54,199 bases of DNA from JABDJZ01 sp047619685 (GTDB lineage Bacteria > Bacteroidota > Rhodothermia > Rhodothermales > UBA10348): positions 1 to 54,199 of the forward strand of contig JBLHLC010000030.1 in NCBI GenBank assembly GCA_047619685.1. Reading direction: 5' to 3'. The translations under genes were made by a program, and so were the position numbers. Within the stretch, counting starts at the first letter, position 1, and each line of letters starts with the position of its first letter. Of this stretch, positions 23,110 to 32,184 are shown in pieces. The notes below the pieces were generated by a model. The model saw nothing but the letters and a program-made list of their open reading frames with translations. It was not told the DNA's origin and did not search any database.

Positions 23110-26100
23110 ATGACGATTACCAATCTTGCCATCAAGTACAGAACCACAGTTATGGTTCTGACTGTCACGCTGGTCCTTGCGGGCATCTACAGCTATGTGA
23201 CCATCCCCAAGGAGGCCTCCCCCTCCATTGAGGTCCCCATCATCGTGGTGACGACGGTCTATCCCGGGGCATCTCCGGACGACATCGAATCCCTCATCAC
23301 GCAGCACATTGAGCGCGAAGTTCAAAACGTAAATGGAATCAAGGAGATACGCTCCACATCTACCGAAGGCGTTTCCAACGTCGTCGTGGAGTTTGAACCG
23401 GACATCTCCATCGACGAAGCCTTCTCCAAGGTTCGTGACAAGGTTGACGTAGCCCGGGCAGATCTGCCCGACGACGTAGAGGAGCCCGTCGTAGCGGAAA
23501 TTGATTTCTCCGAGTTCCCCGTCATGGTCGTCAACCTGTCGGCCGCCTATCCCCTTCCGCGCCTCAAGGAAGTCGCCGAAGACTTGCAGGAAGAACTCGA
23601 GGCCATTTCCGGAATCCTGGAAGTGGACCTTGTTGGCGGCTTGGAGCGGGAAGTGCAGATTGATGTCGACCTGACCGCCCTGCAGGGCTATAACGTTGCA
23701 TTCAAGGACGTTGTGGACGCCATCCGGAACGAGAACACCAACATCCCGGGCGGGTCTGTGGATGTGGATGACCTCAACTTTTTGGTTCGGGTAGATGGCG
23801 CATTCAATGCTCCCGATGAGATCAGCGGCCTGGTGGTCAAGGCCCCCGGGGGGATGCCCATTTACATCCGTGACATTGCGGAAGTAACCTTCGGCTTCAA
23901 AGAGCGGGAGTCGTATTCCCGGCTGGCCGTATATCAGGTCGAAGAGACAGAGGGCGATCTGCAAGTGGTGGCCGAAAACCCGACGACTCTTCCCGTGATT
24001 AGTCTGAACGTCAAGAAACGCTCCGGTGAAAATATTCTGGAGACCGTTGCAGCGGTCCAGAGTGCGCTGAACGTTTTCCCGTTTCCCACGGGCACCAACG
24101 TCATCATTACCGGAGACGAGAGCGAGGCGGTAGAGGAACTCATCAAGGACCTCGAGAACAGCATCATCAGTGGTCTGATCTTCGTGATCGCGATCCTGCT
24201 CTTCTTCCTTGGAGTCCGCAACGCCACACTGGTCGGTATTGCCATTCCGCTGTCGATGTTCATCTCGTTCACGGTGTTCCAGGCCATGGGATACACTTTG
24301 AACTTCATCATCCTGTTCTCGCTGATTATCTCACTCGGGATGCTGGTCGACAATGCCATCGTCATTATTGAGAACATCTACCGGTTCCGTGAGGAGGGCT
24401 ACCCGCGGTTCGAGGCCGCACGACTGGCCACCGCCGAGGTGGCCGGCGCGGTGATTGCATCCACCCTCACCACGGTGGCAGTTTTTGTCCCCATGCTCTT
24501 TTGGCCTGGTATCATCGGCGAGTTCATGAGCTATATGCCGCTGACGCTGATCGTCACGCTGACATGCTCATTGTTTGTGGCCATCATTATCAATCCGGTC
24601 ATAACAGGCATCTTTATTCGCCTGGAATCTGAAGACAAGCCGAAACGAACCAAACTCCAGCGCCTCGTCTTTACCGGCATCATCGCCACGGTTGGCCTGA
24701 TGATTGGCCTTGCCAACTGGAAGACGGCTGTTGCCCTGGGCATTTCCGTCCCGACGCTAATTCTGCTTCATCGGTTCGTGATGAAGCCGCTAGGAGACCG
24801 CTTTGTAAGCACGGGACTGCCTCGTGTCATCGAGCGATACCGGGGCGTTCTCAATTGGATGCTGATCCGGGACTACAGCGTGCGCCACGCCATGCTCCGG
24901 AATGCCGGTGCGCTGGTAAGTTTGACCGCAGGATTTGGGCTCCTCGTCGTGGCCGGGATTGCCAGCGCCACGCTGGGTTCCAACGCCGCCCTGGTCCCCC
25001 TTATTCCCGGAGCCGTGTTGTTTGCCGTCGGCTTGCTCGCCATCGTTGTGCACACGCTGGAAGTGATCTATCTGGGCGGCAAGGGTTCGGTCAGGGCGGG
25101 CCTGATTTTCGCCGCGGTTTCCCTGAGCGTCCTGGGATTCATGTCTCTGGGCGAGCGGGATGTGCCCCTCAACACCATCGAGAACCTGATGGCGCTCCCC
25201 GTGATCATCGCGGGCGTGGGTGGTCTGGGCTGGCTCTTCAACCGCAGGAAAACGCTTATCCTCACCGACAACCGGACCCGCCTCCTGGCCTCTTCGCTGG
25301 GCGCATTCGTGGCGATTCTTACCATGTTCGGGATTGCGCCGACAGGGACAGAGTTCTTTCCACCCACGGATCCTCGTCTGGTCAACATCACTGCTTCTGG
25401 TCCGATTGGCATGACCATCGAAGCTTCCAACCAGATGGCCGATGAGGTTCACGGCCGAATCCGCGGATTGCTGGACGCCACCGCGTCCGCAAAAGCCAGT
25501 GTCAAGAGTCTGCTGGTCAACGTCGGGGTCGGGGGAGACGGCAACTTTGGTGGCGGCAGTGCCAGTCCGGAGCGAAGCCGGGTAACCCTCAACCTGGTTG
25601 ACTACGCGGATCGGCCCGAGCCCTCGCCGGCCACGCTGGCCCGGATTCGCGACCAGCTTCAGGGCATTCCCGGAGCAGAAATCGAAATCACCCAGGACTC
25701 CAATGGCCCCCCCACCGGGGCACCGGTCAATATTGAAATCTCGGGAGAGAATTTTGCCGTCATCCAGCGCGTGACCGCGGAGGTCAAACAACTCCTTGTA
25801 GAGGCATCCGACACCGGTGCAATCCAGGGGTTGGTTGACGTTCGCGACAACCTGGATACGGGCCGTCCCGAACTCAAGGTCGAGATTGATCGAGAGCGTG
25901 CTGCCCGGTTCGGACTGAACACCAGCAAGGTGGCCTCCACGGTGCGCTCTGCCATCAACGGCGCCGAAGCGGGCAAATGGCGTGACGGCGAAGAGGAATA
26001 TGACATCACCGTCAGGCTCAGGGAATCAGACCGCGCCAATCTTGAGAGCCTGAACAACCTGACCATCGTGGAAGAGGGTCAGCAGATACCCCTGACCGCG

Positions 26101-26886
26101 GTTGCCAACCTCAGCCTTTCTGGAGGCCTCGGCTCGATCACGCGCCTGGACCTGGACCGCGTGGCCACGGTGTCCGCCGATGCAGCGCCCGGCTTCAACG
26201 GGCAAGCCATCCTGGGTGAGGTTCAGGAACTCCTGGTGCCCTACATGGAGATCGTCCCGCCCGGCTACCGGCTGGCCTACACGGGGGAAAACGAGGAATT
26301 CAACGAAAGCTTCAGCTTCCTGACGCTTGTTCTTCTGGTTGGTGTCTCTCTGGTCTTCATGATCATGGTGGCTCAATTCAACAGCATCAGCGGCCCGTTT
26401 ATTATCATGGTGGCCGTGGGTCTGAGCCTGATCGGAGTGCTCCTGGGCCTTCTCTTAACCCGGACGCCGTACGGCCTGATGACGTTCATCGGAGTCATCT
26501 CGCTGGCCGGGATCGTGGTGAACAACAATATTGTCCTTGTTGACTATGCCATGCAGCTCAGAAAGCGTGGGATGGAAAAACATGACGCCATTATTGAAGC
26601 CGGCGCCACTCGATTGCGTCCTGTGCTGCTGACCGCGATGACCACGGTCCTGGGACTGATTCCGCTCACCTTCGGGATCAACATTGATTTTGTCGGCCTG
26701 CTGACCAATCTGGATCCCAACATCCAGTTCGGGTCGGAGAACACGCAGTTCTGGGGACCCATGGGGACCGCGATCATCAGCGGACTCACGTTCGCGACCT
26801 TCCTAACCCTTGTCATCGTACCGGTCATGTATTCCGTCTTTGACTCGGTTTCGGCCAGGTTCAGCAATCAGGACGCGCAGGCGTAG
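23110..26886 (+). CDS. RND efflux pump permease with enlarged central membrane region
   Basis: A 1258-residue inner-membrane drug/metabolite:proton antiporter of the AcrB/HAE type. Recognised parts: TM1 and the VTTVYPGASPDDIESLIT porter motif, TM4 GMLVDNAIVIIENIYRFRE with the relay aspartate, the C-terminal half with NQ...FVGL and TM10 GVVVNNNIVLVDYAMQLRKRG. The usual family length is about 1020-1070 residues; the excess lies between TM6 (about residue 510) and the second porter half (TEFFPPTDP, about 747). There several additional hydrophobic helices occur (for example LVFTGIIATVGLMIGLANW, ALVSLTAGFGLLVVAGIA, LIPGAVLFAVGLLAIVVH, AGLIFAAVSLSVLGFM). I judge this a real domain-like insert since no frame break is present. 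It is the terminal pump gene of the TetR operon. Confidence 0.9.
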   Translation: MTITNLAIKYRTTVMVLTVTLVLAGIYSYVTIPKEASPSIEVPIIVVTTVYPGASPDDIESLITQHIEREVQNVNGIKEIRSTSTEGVSNVVVEFEPDISIDEAFSKVRDKVDVARADLPDDVEEPVVAEIDFSEFPVMVVNLSAAYPLPRLKEVAEDLQEELEAISGILEVDLVGGLEREVQIDVDLTALQGYNVAFKDVVDAIRNENTNIPGGSVDVDDLNFLVRVDGAFNAPDEISGLVVKAPGGMPIYIRDIAEVTFGFKERESYSRLAVYQVEETEGDLQVVAENPTTLPVISLNVKKRSGENILETVAAVQSALNVFPFPTGTNVIITGDESEAVEELIKDLENSIISGLIFVIAILLFFLGVRNATLVGIAIPLSMFISFTVFQAMGYTLNFIILFSLIISLGMLVDNAIVIIENIYRFREEGYPRFEAARLATAEVAGAVIASTLTTVAVFVPMLFWPGIIGEFMSYMPLTLIVTLTCSLFVAIIINPVITGIFIRLESEDKPKRTKLQRLVFTGIIATVGLMIGLANWKTAVALGISVPTLILLHRFVMKPLGDRFVSTGLPRVIERYRGVLNWMLIRDYSVRHAMLRNAGALVSLTAGFGLLVVAGIASATLGSNAALVPLIPGAVLFAVGLLAIVVHTLEVIYLGGKGSVRAGLIFAAVSLSVLGFMSLGERDVPLNTIENLMALPVIIAGVGGLGWLFNRRKTLILTDNRTRLLASSLGAFVAILTMFGIAPTGTEFFPPTDPRLVNITASGPIGMTIEASNQMADEVHGRIRGLLDATASAKASVKSLLVNVGVGGDGNFGGGSASPERSRVTLNLVDYADRPEPSPATLARIRDQLQGIPGAEIEITQDSNGPPTGAPVNIEISGENFAVIQRVTAEVKQLLVEASDTGAIQGLVDVRDNLDTGRPELKVEIDRERAARFGLNTSKVASTVRSAINGAEAGKWRDGEEEYDITVRLRESDRANLESLNNLTIVEEGQQIPLTAVANLSLSGGLGSITRLDLDRVATVSADAAPGFNGQAILGEVQELLVPYMEIVPPGYRLAYTGENEEFNESFSFLTLVLLVGVSLVFMIMVAQFNSISGPFIIMVAVGLSLIGVLLGLLLTRTPYGLMTFIGVISLAGIVVNNNIVLVDYAMQLRKRGMEKHDAIIEAGATRLRPVLLTAMTTVLGLIPLTFGINIDFVGLLTNLDPNIQFGSENTQFWGPMGTAIISGLTFATFLTLVIVPVMYSVFDSVSARFSNQDAQA

Positions 26887-26892
26887 ACCCCA

Positions 26893-28380
26893 ATGAAAGA
26901 CATCTCGCAGCTTCCGGACGCTCATCTCCGGATCTTCGAGCGTCCCGAACTTCCGCCGGCCGAGAGCCTGGAGGACGTGTACCTGATAGGTATTTGCGGA
27001 ACAGGAATGGGCTCGCTGGCCGGGCTGCTTCAGTCTGCGGGCTTTGGCGTGCGCGGATCCGACACGGCCGCGTGGCCTCCCATGTCGACACGGCTGGCCG
27101 AACTTGGTATCGGTGTCGATGAGGGCTACAACGCCGATCATCTCGATCCCGCCCCCGGGCTGGTTGTGGTCGGTAATGCCTGCACGCCCACCCACGTAGA
27201 GGCAGCCGCCGCACGGGAGGCCGGTCTTGTCCAGGCTTCGTTTCCTGAGACACTGGCCAACTATTTCCTCACGGACCGACGCTCCCTGGTGATCGCAGGC
27301 ACCCACGGCAAGACCACCACGACCAGCCTGTTGGTCCACGCTCTGAGCGCAGCCGGCCTCGATCCCGGATTTCTGGTGGGCGGGGTGATGGTGAACGGAA
27401 ACCGGTCTTACGGCGTGGGATCGGGACGACACTTCGTTGTCGAAGGCGATGAATACGACAGCGCCTACTTCGATAAACGGCCCAAATTTCTCCACTACCG
27501 ACCGGACGTGGGCGTAGTTACCTCGATGGAGTTCGACCACGCTGACATCTACGACACCTGGGAGGATTATCGGGAAGCATTCCGGCTCTTCGCGGCTTCG
27601 GTCCCCCGGGATGGTGTGCTGGTCCTCAATGCCGACGATGCCGAAGTCGCAGCACTGGCCCACTGGTGTCACGGAGGGCTGGCCTCGTATGGGCTGTCTG
27701 AGGCGGCCGATGTCAGGGCCGTTGAGGTAGATGCCACGGAGGACGGACAGCGGTTTCGGGTCATTGCCTGGGGCCAGGATGTGGGAGCGTTCCACCTGCC
27801 TCTGTCGGGTCATCACAACCTCATGAATACCCTGGCCATCCTGGCTGTGAGCCTGGGGGAAGGGGTGCAGGTCGATGCGCTCCGAGACGGTTTGCGAACA
27901 TTTGCCGGGATCAGACGCCGACAGGAAGTCCGTGGGGTAGCAGACGGTGTCACCGTGATTGACGACTTCGCCCATCACCCCACAGCGGTGCGCGCCACGC
28001 TGCAGGCCATGCGTGAACGGTGGCCGACCCGCCGGCTGGTCGCCATCTTTGAGCCGCGTTCAAACTCGAGCCGCCGGCGTGTCTTTCAGGAAGGCTATGA
28101 GGCGGCACTGGGCGACGCGGACGCCGTGTTTCTCTCGACGCCCCCGTTCCGGCATAACGACAACAGGAATGACTTTATTGAGGTCGATGAGTTGTTGCGC
28201 CGCGTCGGTGAACAGGGTGTCCACACGGCAGCCTCAGATTCGGCAGACGGACTTCTCCCCATGCTGAACGACTATCTGAAGGCCGGAGACGTGGCCGTGA
28301 TCATGTCCAATGGCGGGTTCGGGGGCATCCACGGTAAACTTCTTGATGGTCTTCGTCAACGCACCGGGGAATCCACCTGA
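26893..28380 (+). CDS. mpl: UDP-N-acetylmuramate:L-alanyl-gamma-D-glutamyl-meso-diaminopimelate ligase
   Basis: A 495-residue Mur-ligase-family enzyme that reattaches the recycled murein tripeptide to UDP-MurNAc. N-terminal domain: LIGICGTGMGSLAGLL (residues 31-46) and VRGSDTAAWPPMST. The ATP loop is AGTHGKTTTT at 135-144, then EGDEYDSAYFDKRPKF, a Mur-type acidic/Lys segment, and the C-terminal domain with DDFAHHPTAVRATLQ and FEPRSNSSRRRVF. The string SAYFDKRPKF and the length favour Mpl over MurC. It begins 7 bases after the RND stop and ends one base before the dipeptidase start, so it belongs transcriptionally to both neighbours. Cytoplasmic. Confidence 0.93.
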   Translation: MKDISQLPDAHLRIFERPELPPAESLEDVYLIGICGTGMGSLAGLLQSAGFGVRGSDTAAWPPMSTRLAELGIGVDEGYNADHLDPAPGLVVVGNACTPTHVEAAAAREAGLVQASFPETLANYFLTDRRSLVIAGTHGKTTTTSLLVHALSAAGLDPGFLVGGVMVNGNRSYGVGSGRHFVVEGDEYDSAYFDKRPKFLHYRPDVGVVTSMEFDHADIYDTWEDYREAFRLFAASVPRDGVLVLNADDAEVAALAHWCHGGLASYGLSEAADVRAVEVDATEDGQRFRVIAWGQDVGAFHLPLSGHHNLMNTLAILAVSLGEGVQVDALRDGLRTFAGIRRRQEVRGVADGVTVIDDFAHHPTAVRATLQAMRERWPTRRLVAIFEPRSNSSRRRVFQEGYEAALGDADAVFLSTPPFRHNDNRNDFIEVDELLRRVGEQGVHTAASDSADGLLPMLNDYLKAGDVAVIMSNGGFGGIHGKLLDGLRQRTGEST

Positions 28381-28381
28381 C

Positions 28382-29563
28382 ATGCCCCGCACCGCCTATT
28401 TCCTTCCACTATTGCTCACTGCCTGTATGTCCACTCCTTCCCAGAGCACCAGCGATCGCGCCCTGGCGCTGGCACAAGATGCCATCATTGTGGATGGGCA
28501 CATCGACGTTCCCTACCGAATGACCGTCTGGGAAGAGGACGTTACCCAGGCCACGTACGGCGGAGACTTCGATTACCCGCGTGCCCGAGTTGGCGGCCTT
28601 GATTCGCCGTTCATGGCGATCTACATCCCGCCGGAGTTGCAGGGAGACGCAGACAAGGCGGCGGCCCTCGCGGACTCGCTCATCGATATGGTGGAAGGAT
28701 TCATCTCCAGAGCCCCCGACAAGTTCGCACCTGCCCGCTCCGTGGCGGATGTCAGGGCCAACCATGCTGCGGGACTCATCTCGCTTCCCATGGGAATGGA
28801 GAACGGCTCTCCCGTGGCAGACGATCCGCGGCTCCTGACGCATTATTTCGACCGGGGCATCCGCTACATCACACTGACACATGGTCTGGATAACGGCCTC
28901 TCTGACTCCTCCTATGACTCGACAGGGACCTGGCAGGGGCTGAGCCCGCTCGGCAAGGAGACGGTCCGCCGGATGAACGCTCTGGGGATCATGGTGGACA
29001 TCTCACACGTGACGGACCGTGCCGCCAGGGATGTGCTGGAAGTCACCGACACGCCGGTTATCGCATCCCACTCCTCCGTGCGCGCATTCACGCCTGGCTG
29101 GGAGCGCAACATGAGCGATGACCTGATTCGCGCGCTGGCAGCCAACGGCGGCGTCATAATGATCACCTTTGGATCGAGCTTCCTCCGCGAGGACTACCAG
29201 ACCACGGGAAGAAAGGCCCAGAAGGCAATCCAGGAGTCGCTGGCCGAGTCAGGGCTCGAAGGCGAGGCGTTCCACCAGGCCATGAGTGACCAGCGCAACC
29301 GCACACTCATCGGTACAGTGGATGACGTTGTGGCTCACATCAATCACGTGCGAGACCTTGTGGGAGTCGCCCACATTGGGCTCGGGTCCGACTTCGACGG
29401 CGTTTTTGCGCTGCCGGCTGGCCTGCACGACGTGAGCACGTATCCAGCCCTGATCCAGGCTCTCCTGGAGGAGGGGTACTCTGAGGAGGAAGTTCGCGGT
29501 ATTCTTGGCGAGAACCTGCTCCGGGTCTGGGCCGAAGTGGAAACACGGGCGAGGCAACGTTAA
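28382..29563 (+). CDS. Lipoprotein M19 (renal/membrane) dipeptidase
   Basis: A 393-residue zinc dipeptidase of family M19. The start at 28382 gives the lipoprotein signal MPRTAYFLPLLLTAC (Cys15). Metal and active-site elements appear in order: IVDGHIDVPY (His-X-Asp), MGMENG (bridging Glu), MVDISHVTDRAARDVL and PVIASHSSVRAF (two His), GLGSDFDGV (Asp). The family cleaves dipeptides, often with a D-residue at the second position. Placed one base after mpl, it may trim murein-derived dipeptides in the periplasm (inference). Length matches the family. Confidence 0.9.
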   Translation: MPRTAYFLPLLLTACMSTPSQSTSDRALALAQDAIIVDGHIDVPYRMTVWEEDVTQATYGGDFDYPRARVGGLDSPFMAIYIPPELQGDADKAAALADSLIDMVEGFISRAPDKFAPARSVADVRANHAAGLISLPMGMENGSPVADDPRLLTHYFDRGIRYITLTHGLDNGLSDSSYDSTGTWQGLSPLGKETVRRMNALGIMVDISHVTDRAARDVLEVTDTPVIASHSSVRAFTPGWERNMSDDLIRALAANGGVIMITFGSSFLREDYQTTGRKAQKAIQESLAESGLEGEAFHQAMSDQRNRTLIGTVDDVVAHINHVRDLVGVAHIGLGSDFDGVFALPAGLHDVSTYPALIQALLEEGYSEEEVRGILGENLLRVWAEVETRARQR

Positions 29564-29701
29564 CGCAGAAGACACTCTTGCCCGCATACCAAGCGGTCCG
29601 TGACAAACGTTGATGGTGAGTACATTTGTTGGTGCGCGGGCAACCGGACCATCACCGGGATGCCGCACCGTTTTTGACAAAAAGCATAGTTATTGACTGA
29701 T

Positions 29702-31273
29702 ATGAAAGCGTTTGGACGGATATCCGTTGCAGTACTTCTGGTAGGGGCCTTCGCAGCAGGCATCTTGTCTGCGACGGTGGGCGCAAATTGGCTGGATGCC
29801 GGCGAGCGGGTGGGCACCTCCACCACCGCCGGGCCGCTGGCAGCGAGCTCGACGCCGTCGCATGTCGCCGACGCCGCGGGACCGATTACGCCGCCCTCGA
29901 TTGCCGATTTCGAGGCGTCATTTATAGCCATTGCCGAATCGGTCAATCCTTCTGTCGTGCAGATCCGTTCCAGCAGGGTCGTGGAGCGCCAGAGTCCATT
30001 TGATGGAACTCCGTTTCAGGAGTTCTTCAATCAACGACCAAACGGCGAGGACGGACAAAACGAACAGCTTCGCTCGGAAGCCCTCGGCTCCGGCGCCATC
30101 ATCAGTAAGGACGGGTACATCATCACCAATCATCACGTAGTGAACGGTGCGGACGACCTGGAAGTCCAGCTGTTCAACGGTGATTTCTACGATGCGAAAA
30201 TAGTGGGGTCGGATCCAGAGAGTGACCTGGCTGTGATCCGCATAGAGGCGGACGACCTGGACTATCTCCGCTTCGGAAATGTTGACGAGATCCATGTGGG
30301 ACAGTGGGTGATGGCATTCGGCTCTCCGCTTTCCGAGGACCTGGGCAACACGGTCACGTCTGGAATCGTCAGTGCATTGGGCCGCACCAGCGGCAATCTG
30401 TCCAACCTGAACCTCTTTGCGTCGTTCATTCAGACGGATGCGGCGATTAATCCGGGGAATTCCGGTGGACCCCTGGTTGACCTTCGAGGCAAAGTGATCG
30501 GAATCAACTCCGCCATCTACTCCCGATCCGGCGGAAGCCAGGGCATCGGGTTTGCCATCCCTGTTGATGTTGTGGAGAGCGTCTCTTCGCAACTCATCGA
30601 GAGTGGAGAGGTCGAGCGTGGCGCACTTGGACTCAACTTCCTCCCGATCAGCCGGTCGCTGGCGGAAGTGCTGGACGTATCACGCGGAGCGGCGCAGGTG
30701 ACGGGTGTCATGGACGGCTCTCCGGCTGAAAAGGCTGGCCTGAAGATCGGGGATGTGGTCACGGGTGTGAATGGCATTCGCCTGAGGGACCCCAACGAAC
30801 TCCGCACGACGGTTGGCAATCTTCCGCCGGGAGCCAAGGTCAAGCTGGACATCACGCGCGACGACCAGCAGAGTACGGTGACCGTCGAGCTTGGCCGACG
30901 CTCCGACATCGTAGCCAATGCGACCGGGCAGCAGGGAAACACTGCCCCGGAGGGAGGAGTGGCTGATCCCGTCGACGACCTTGGGGTATCCATTCGCACG
31001 CTCACCCCCGCCGCCGCTTCCCGTTCAGGTTTTGAACCCACGCAGAAGGGCGTTGTCCTCTCTCGAGTGGAGCAAAACAGTCTGGCTTACCGAGAGGGAG
31101 AATTGCGAGACGGCGACCTGATTACACAGGCAAATCGAAAGGACGTCGCGTCTGAGGAAGATTTCCGAAAGATCTACGCAGACATTCAGTCCGGGGACTC
31201 GTTTATTGTCCGCGTACTTCGCGTCCAGAACGACCAGATAACGACCTTCTTCACGGCCCTAAGCAAGCCGTAG
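29702..31273 (+). CDS. HtrA/Deg-family serine protease with two PDZ domains
   Basis: A 523-residue periplasmic protease/chaperone. The N-terminal MKAFGRISVAVLLVGAFAAGIL is a signal or anchor. The trypsin-like domain shows the triad: His in ITNHHVVNGADD, Asp in DPESDLAVIRI, Ser in NPGNSGGPL. PDZ1 is around GVMDGSPAEKAGLKIGDVVTGVNG; PDZ2 is the C-terminal part (GVVLSRVEQNSLAYREGELRDGDLI). It degrades or refolds damaged envelope proteins. ATG 29702 is preferred over a TTG at 29693. The 138 bases upstream are its own intergenic region, so it is probably independently transcribed. Confidence 0.9.
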   Translation: MKAFGRISVAVLLVGAFAAGILSATVGANWLDAGERVGTSTTAGPLAASSTPSHVADAAGPITPPSIADFEASFIAIAESVNPSVVQIRSSRVVERQSPFDGTPFQEFFNQRPNGEDGQNEQLRSEALGSGAIISKDGYIITNHHVVNGADDLEVQLFNGDFYDAKIVGSDPESDLAVIRIEADDLDYLRFGNVDEIHVGQWVMAFGSPLSEDLGNTVTSGIVSALGRTSGNLSNLNLFASFIQTDAAINPGNSGGPLVDLRGKVIGINSAIYSRSGGSQGIGFAIPVDVVESVSSQLIESGEVERGALGLNFLPISRSLAEVLDVSRGAAQVTGVMDGSPAEKAGLKIGDVVTGVNGIRLRDPNELRTTVGNLPPGAKVKLDITRDDQQSTVTVELGRRSDIVANATGQQGNTAPEGGVADPVDDLGVSIRTLTPAAASRSGFEPTQKGVVLSRVEQNSLAYREGELRDGDLITQANRKDVASEEDFRKIYADIQSGDSFIVRVLRVQNDQITTFFTALSKP

Positions 31274-31319
31274 GACGGGTCCCCCGCCCTACATCTTGCC
31301 CGCCAACCTGATCGAACAC

Positions 31320-32156
31320 ATGGTAGACGCCTCCGTGGCGGAGCTTGGCTCCGCCGCGGAGGCGTCTACCGTTTCCGAGCTCTGTGAGCTTGGACTCAGG
31401 CTCTGGGCCACGTCAGGCGGTCTGGGGGACGGCTCGGACTCCGTGGTTGTCCCTCCGGGCGTCTCAGGACTTCAGGTCAACATCTGCCCAACCCCAGCGC
31501 CGGGCCCACAAGGTCGGGACGCGGTGGCGCACGCCTGGGATTATGTGAGCCGGGTCATCTCTGCCCTTCCTGCAAACGTCCCGATGGTCCCCCACCTCTT
31601 TTCCCTTGGAGACATGGCGGACGCCATGTCTCCAAGCCAGGTGCTGAACCTGTGCGTTTCCCTGGACTCCCTGGCACAGGCGGCCAACATTCCGGCAATA
31701 CGGATCAGACTGGCGGACGCTCTGGATGCGCGGCGCGGCGACAGACTCGTGTTGGATCTTCTCCCTCAAATCGTGGCAACAACGACCCATCTCTGCGGCG
31801 ACGTGCGCTGCGGCGACGGCTCGGGTCGGGTGTCGCGCGCGGCCATAGATCGCCTGGTTTCGGTGGCTTCCCGGGCTGACCCGTCAGGCGGCCCCTCTGC
31901 CAGGGCGCCTCTGGGCGTCTCACTGACGGGCCCTGCCCCGCGGACGGCCCGCGTTCAGGTGCATCCAGTGGGTGCCGTCCTGGGCGCGGCGGCGGCCGTC
32001 CTGGCACGTGCCTGGACTGGTTGGATCGCGGACACCGCCGGGGTCAGATCCGGCCTTGTATTTTCAGCGGGTTCAGAGCTTCCCGTGTTCGATATCCCTG
32101 ACACCCGGAACCAGGCGGCCTTCTCCGAGGGAGGCCCTCAGACATTCTGGCTTTGA
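31320..32156 (+). CDS. Unrecognised protein whose gene contains two long palindromes
   Basis: About 278 residues from ATG 31320; a TTG at 31296 would add eight. I do not recognise the family. There is no signal peptide. The centre reads as a normal folded protein: VNICPTPAPGPQGRDAVAH, AWDYVSRVISALPANVPMVP, VLNLCVSLDSLAQAANIPAIRIRLADALDA, LVLDLLPQIVATTTHLCGD, while the first 20 residues (VDASVAELGSAAEAST) are simply the translation of a palindrome. The C-terminal third is Ala/Gly-rich (VGAVLGAAAAVLARAW). Codon use looks coding throughout. It lies between the protease and the dipeptide epimerase, whose ATG follows 28 bases after its stop. Function unknown. Confidence 0.5.
   Translation: MVDASVAELGSAAEASTVSELCELGLRLWATSGGLGDGSDSVVVPPGVSGLQVNICPTPAPGPQGRDAVAHAWDYVSRVISALPANVPMVPHLFSLGDMADAMSPSQVLNLCVSLDSLAQAANIPAIRIRLADALDARRGDRLVLDLLPQIVATTTHLCGDVRCGDGSGRVSRAAIDRLVSVASRADPSGGPSARAPLGVSLTGPAPRTARVQVHPVGAVLGAAAAVLARAWTGWIADTAGVRSGLVFSAGSELPVFDIPDTRNQAAFSEGGPQTFWL
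31322..31370. repeat. 49-base near-perfect palindrome at the start of the unknown gene
   Basis: GGTAGACGCCTCCG (31322-31335) pairs with CGGAGGCGTCTACC (31357-31370); a T/G wobble at 31336/31356 follows, then GGCGGAGC (31337-31344) with GCTCCGCC (31348-31355) and a 3-base loop. That is 23 stem pairs. It begins on the last base of the ATG at 31320 and 48 bases after the protease stop. It could be a terminator-like or regulatory RNA hairpin, or an inserted palindromic element. Confidence 0.8.
31606..31635. repeat. 30-base perfect palindrome inside the unknown gene
   Basis: TTGGAGACATGGCG (31606-31619) and CGCCATGTCTCCAA (31622-31635) form a perfect 14-bp stem with a two-base spacer. In frame it encodes LGDMADAMSP. 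It is unrelated in sequence to the 31322 palindrome but similar in style. Confidence 0.8.
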
Positions 32157-32184
32157 AAATGGACGGGCCGGCATAACTTTCACC

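Noticed and set aside
24790..25791. 333-residue open frame antisense to the RND pump
   Set aside because: It is Arg/Gly/His-rich with no motif and lies wholly opposite a well-supported gene.
26803..27978. 391-residue open frame antisense to mpl
   Set aside because: No motif, overlaps the end of the RND gene and most of mpl, both strongly supported.
29578..29643. Inverted repeat TTGCCCGC/GCGGGCAA before the protease gene
   Set aside because: The 50-base loop has no further nested pairing, so a terminator or operator cannot be supported.
29674..29679. TTGACA box upstream of the protease ATG
   Set aside because: No -10 element at a workable spacing before the start codon.
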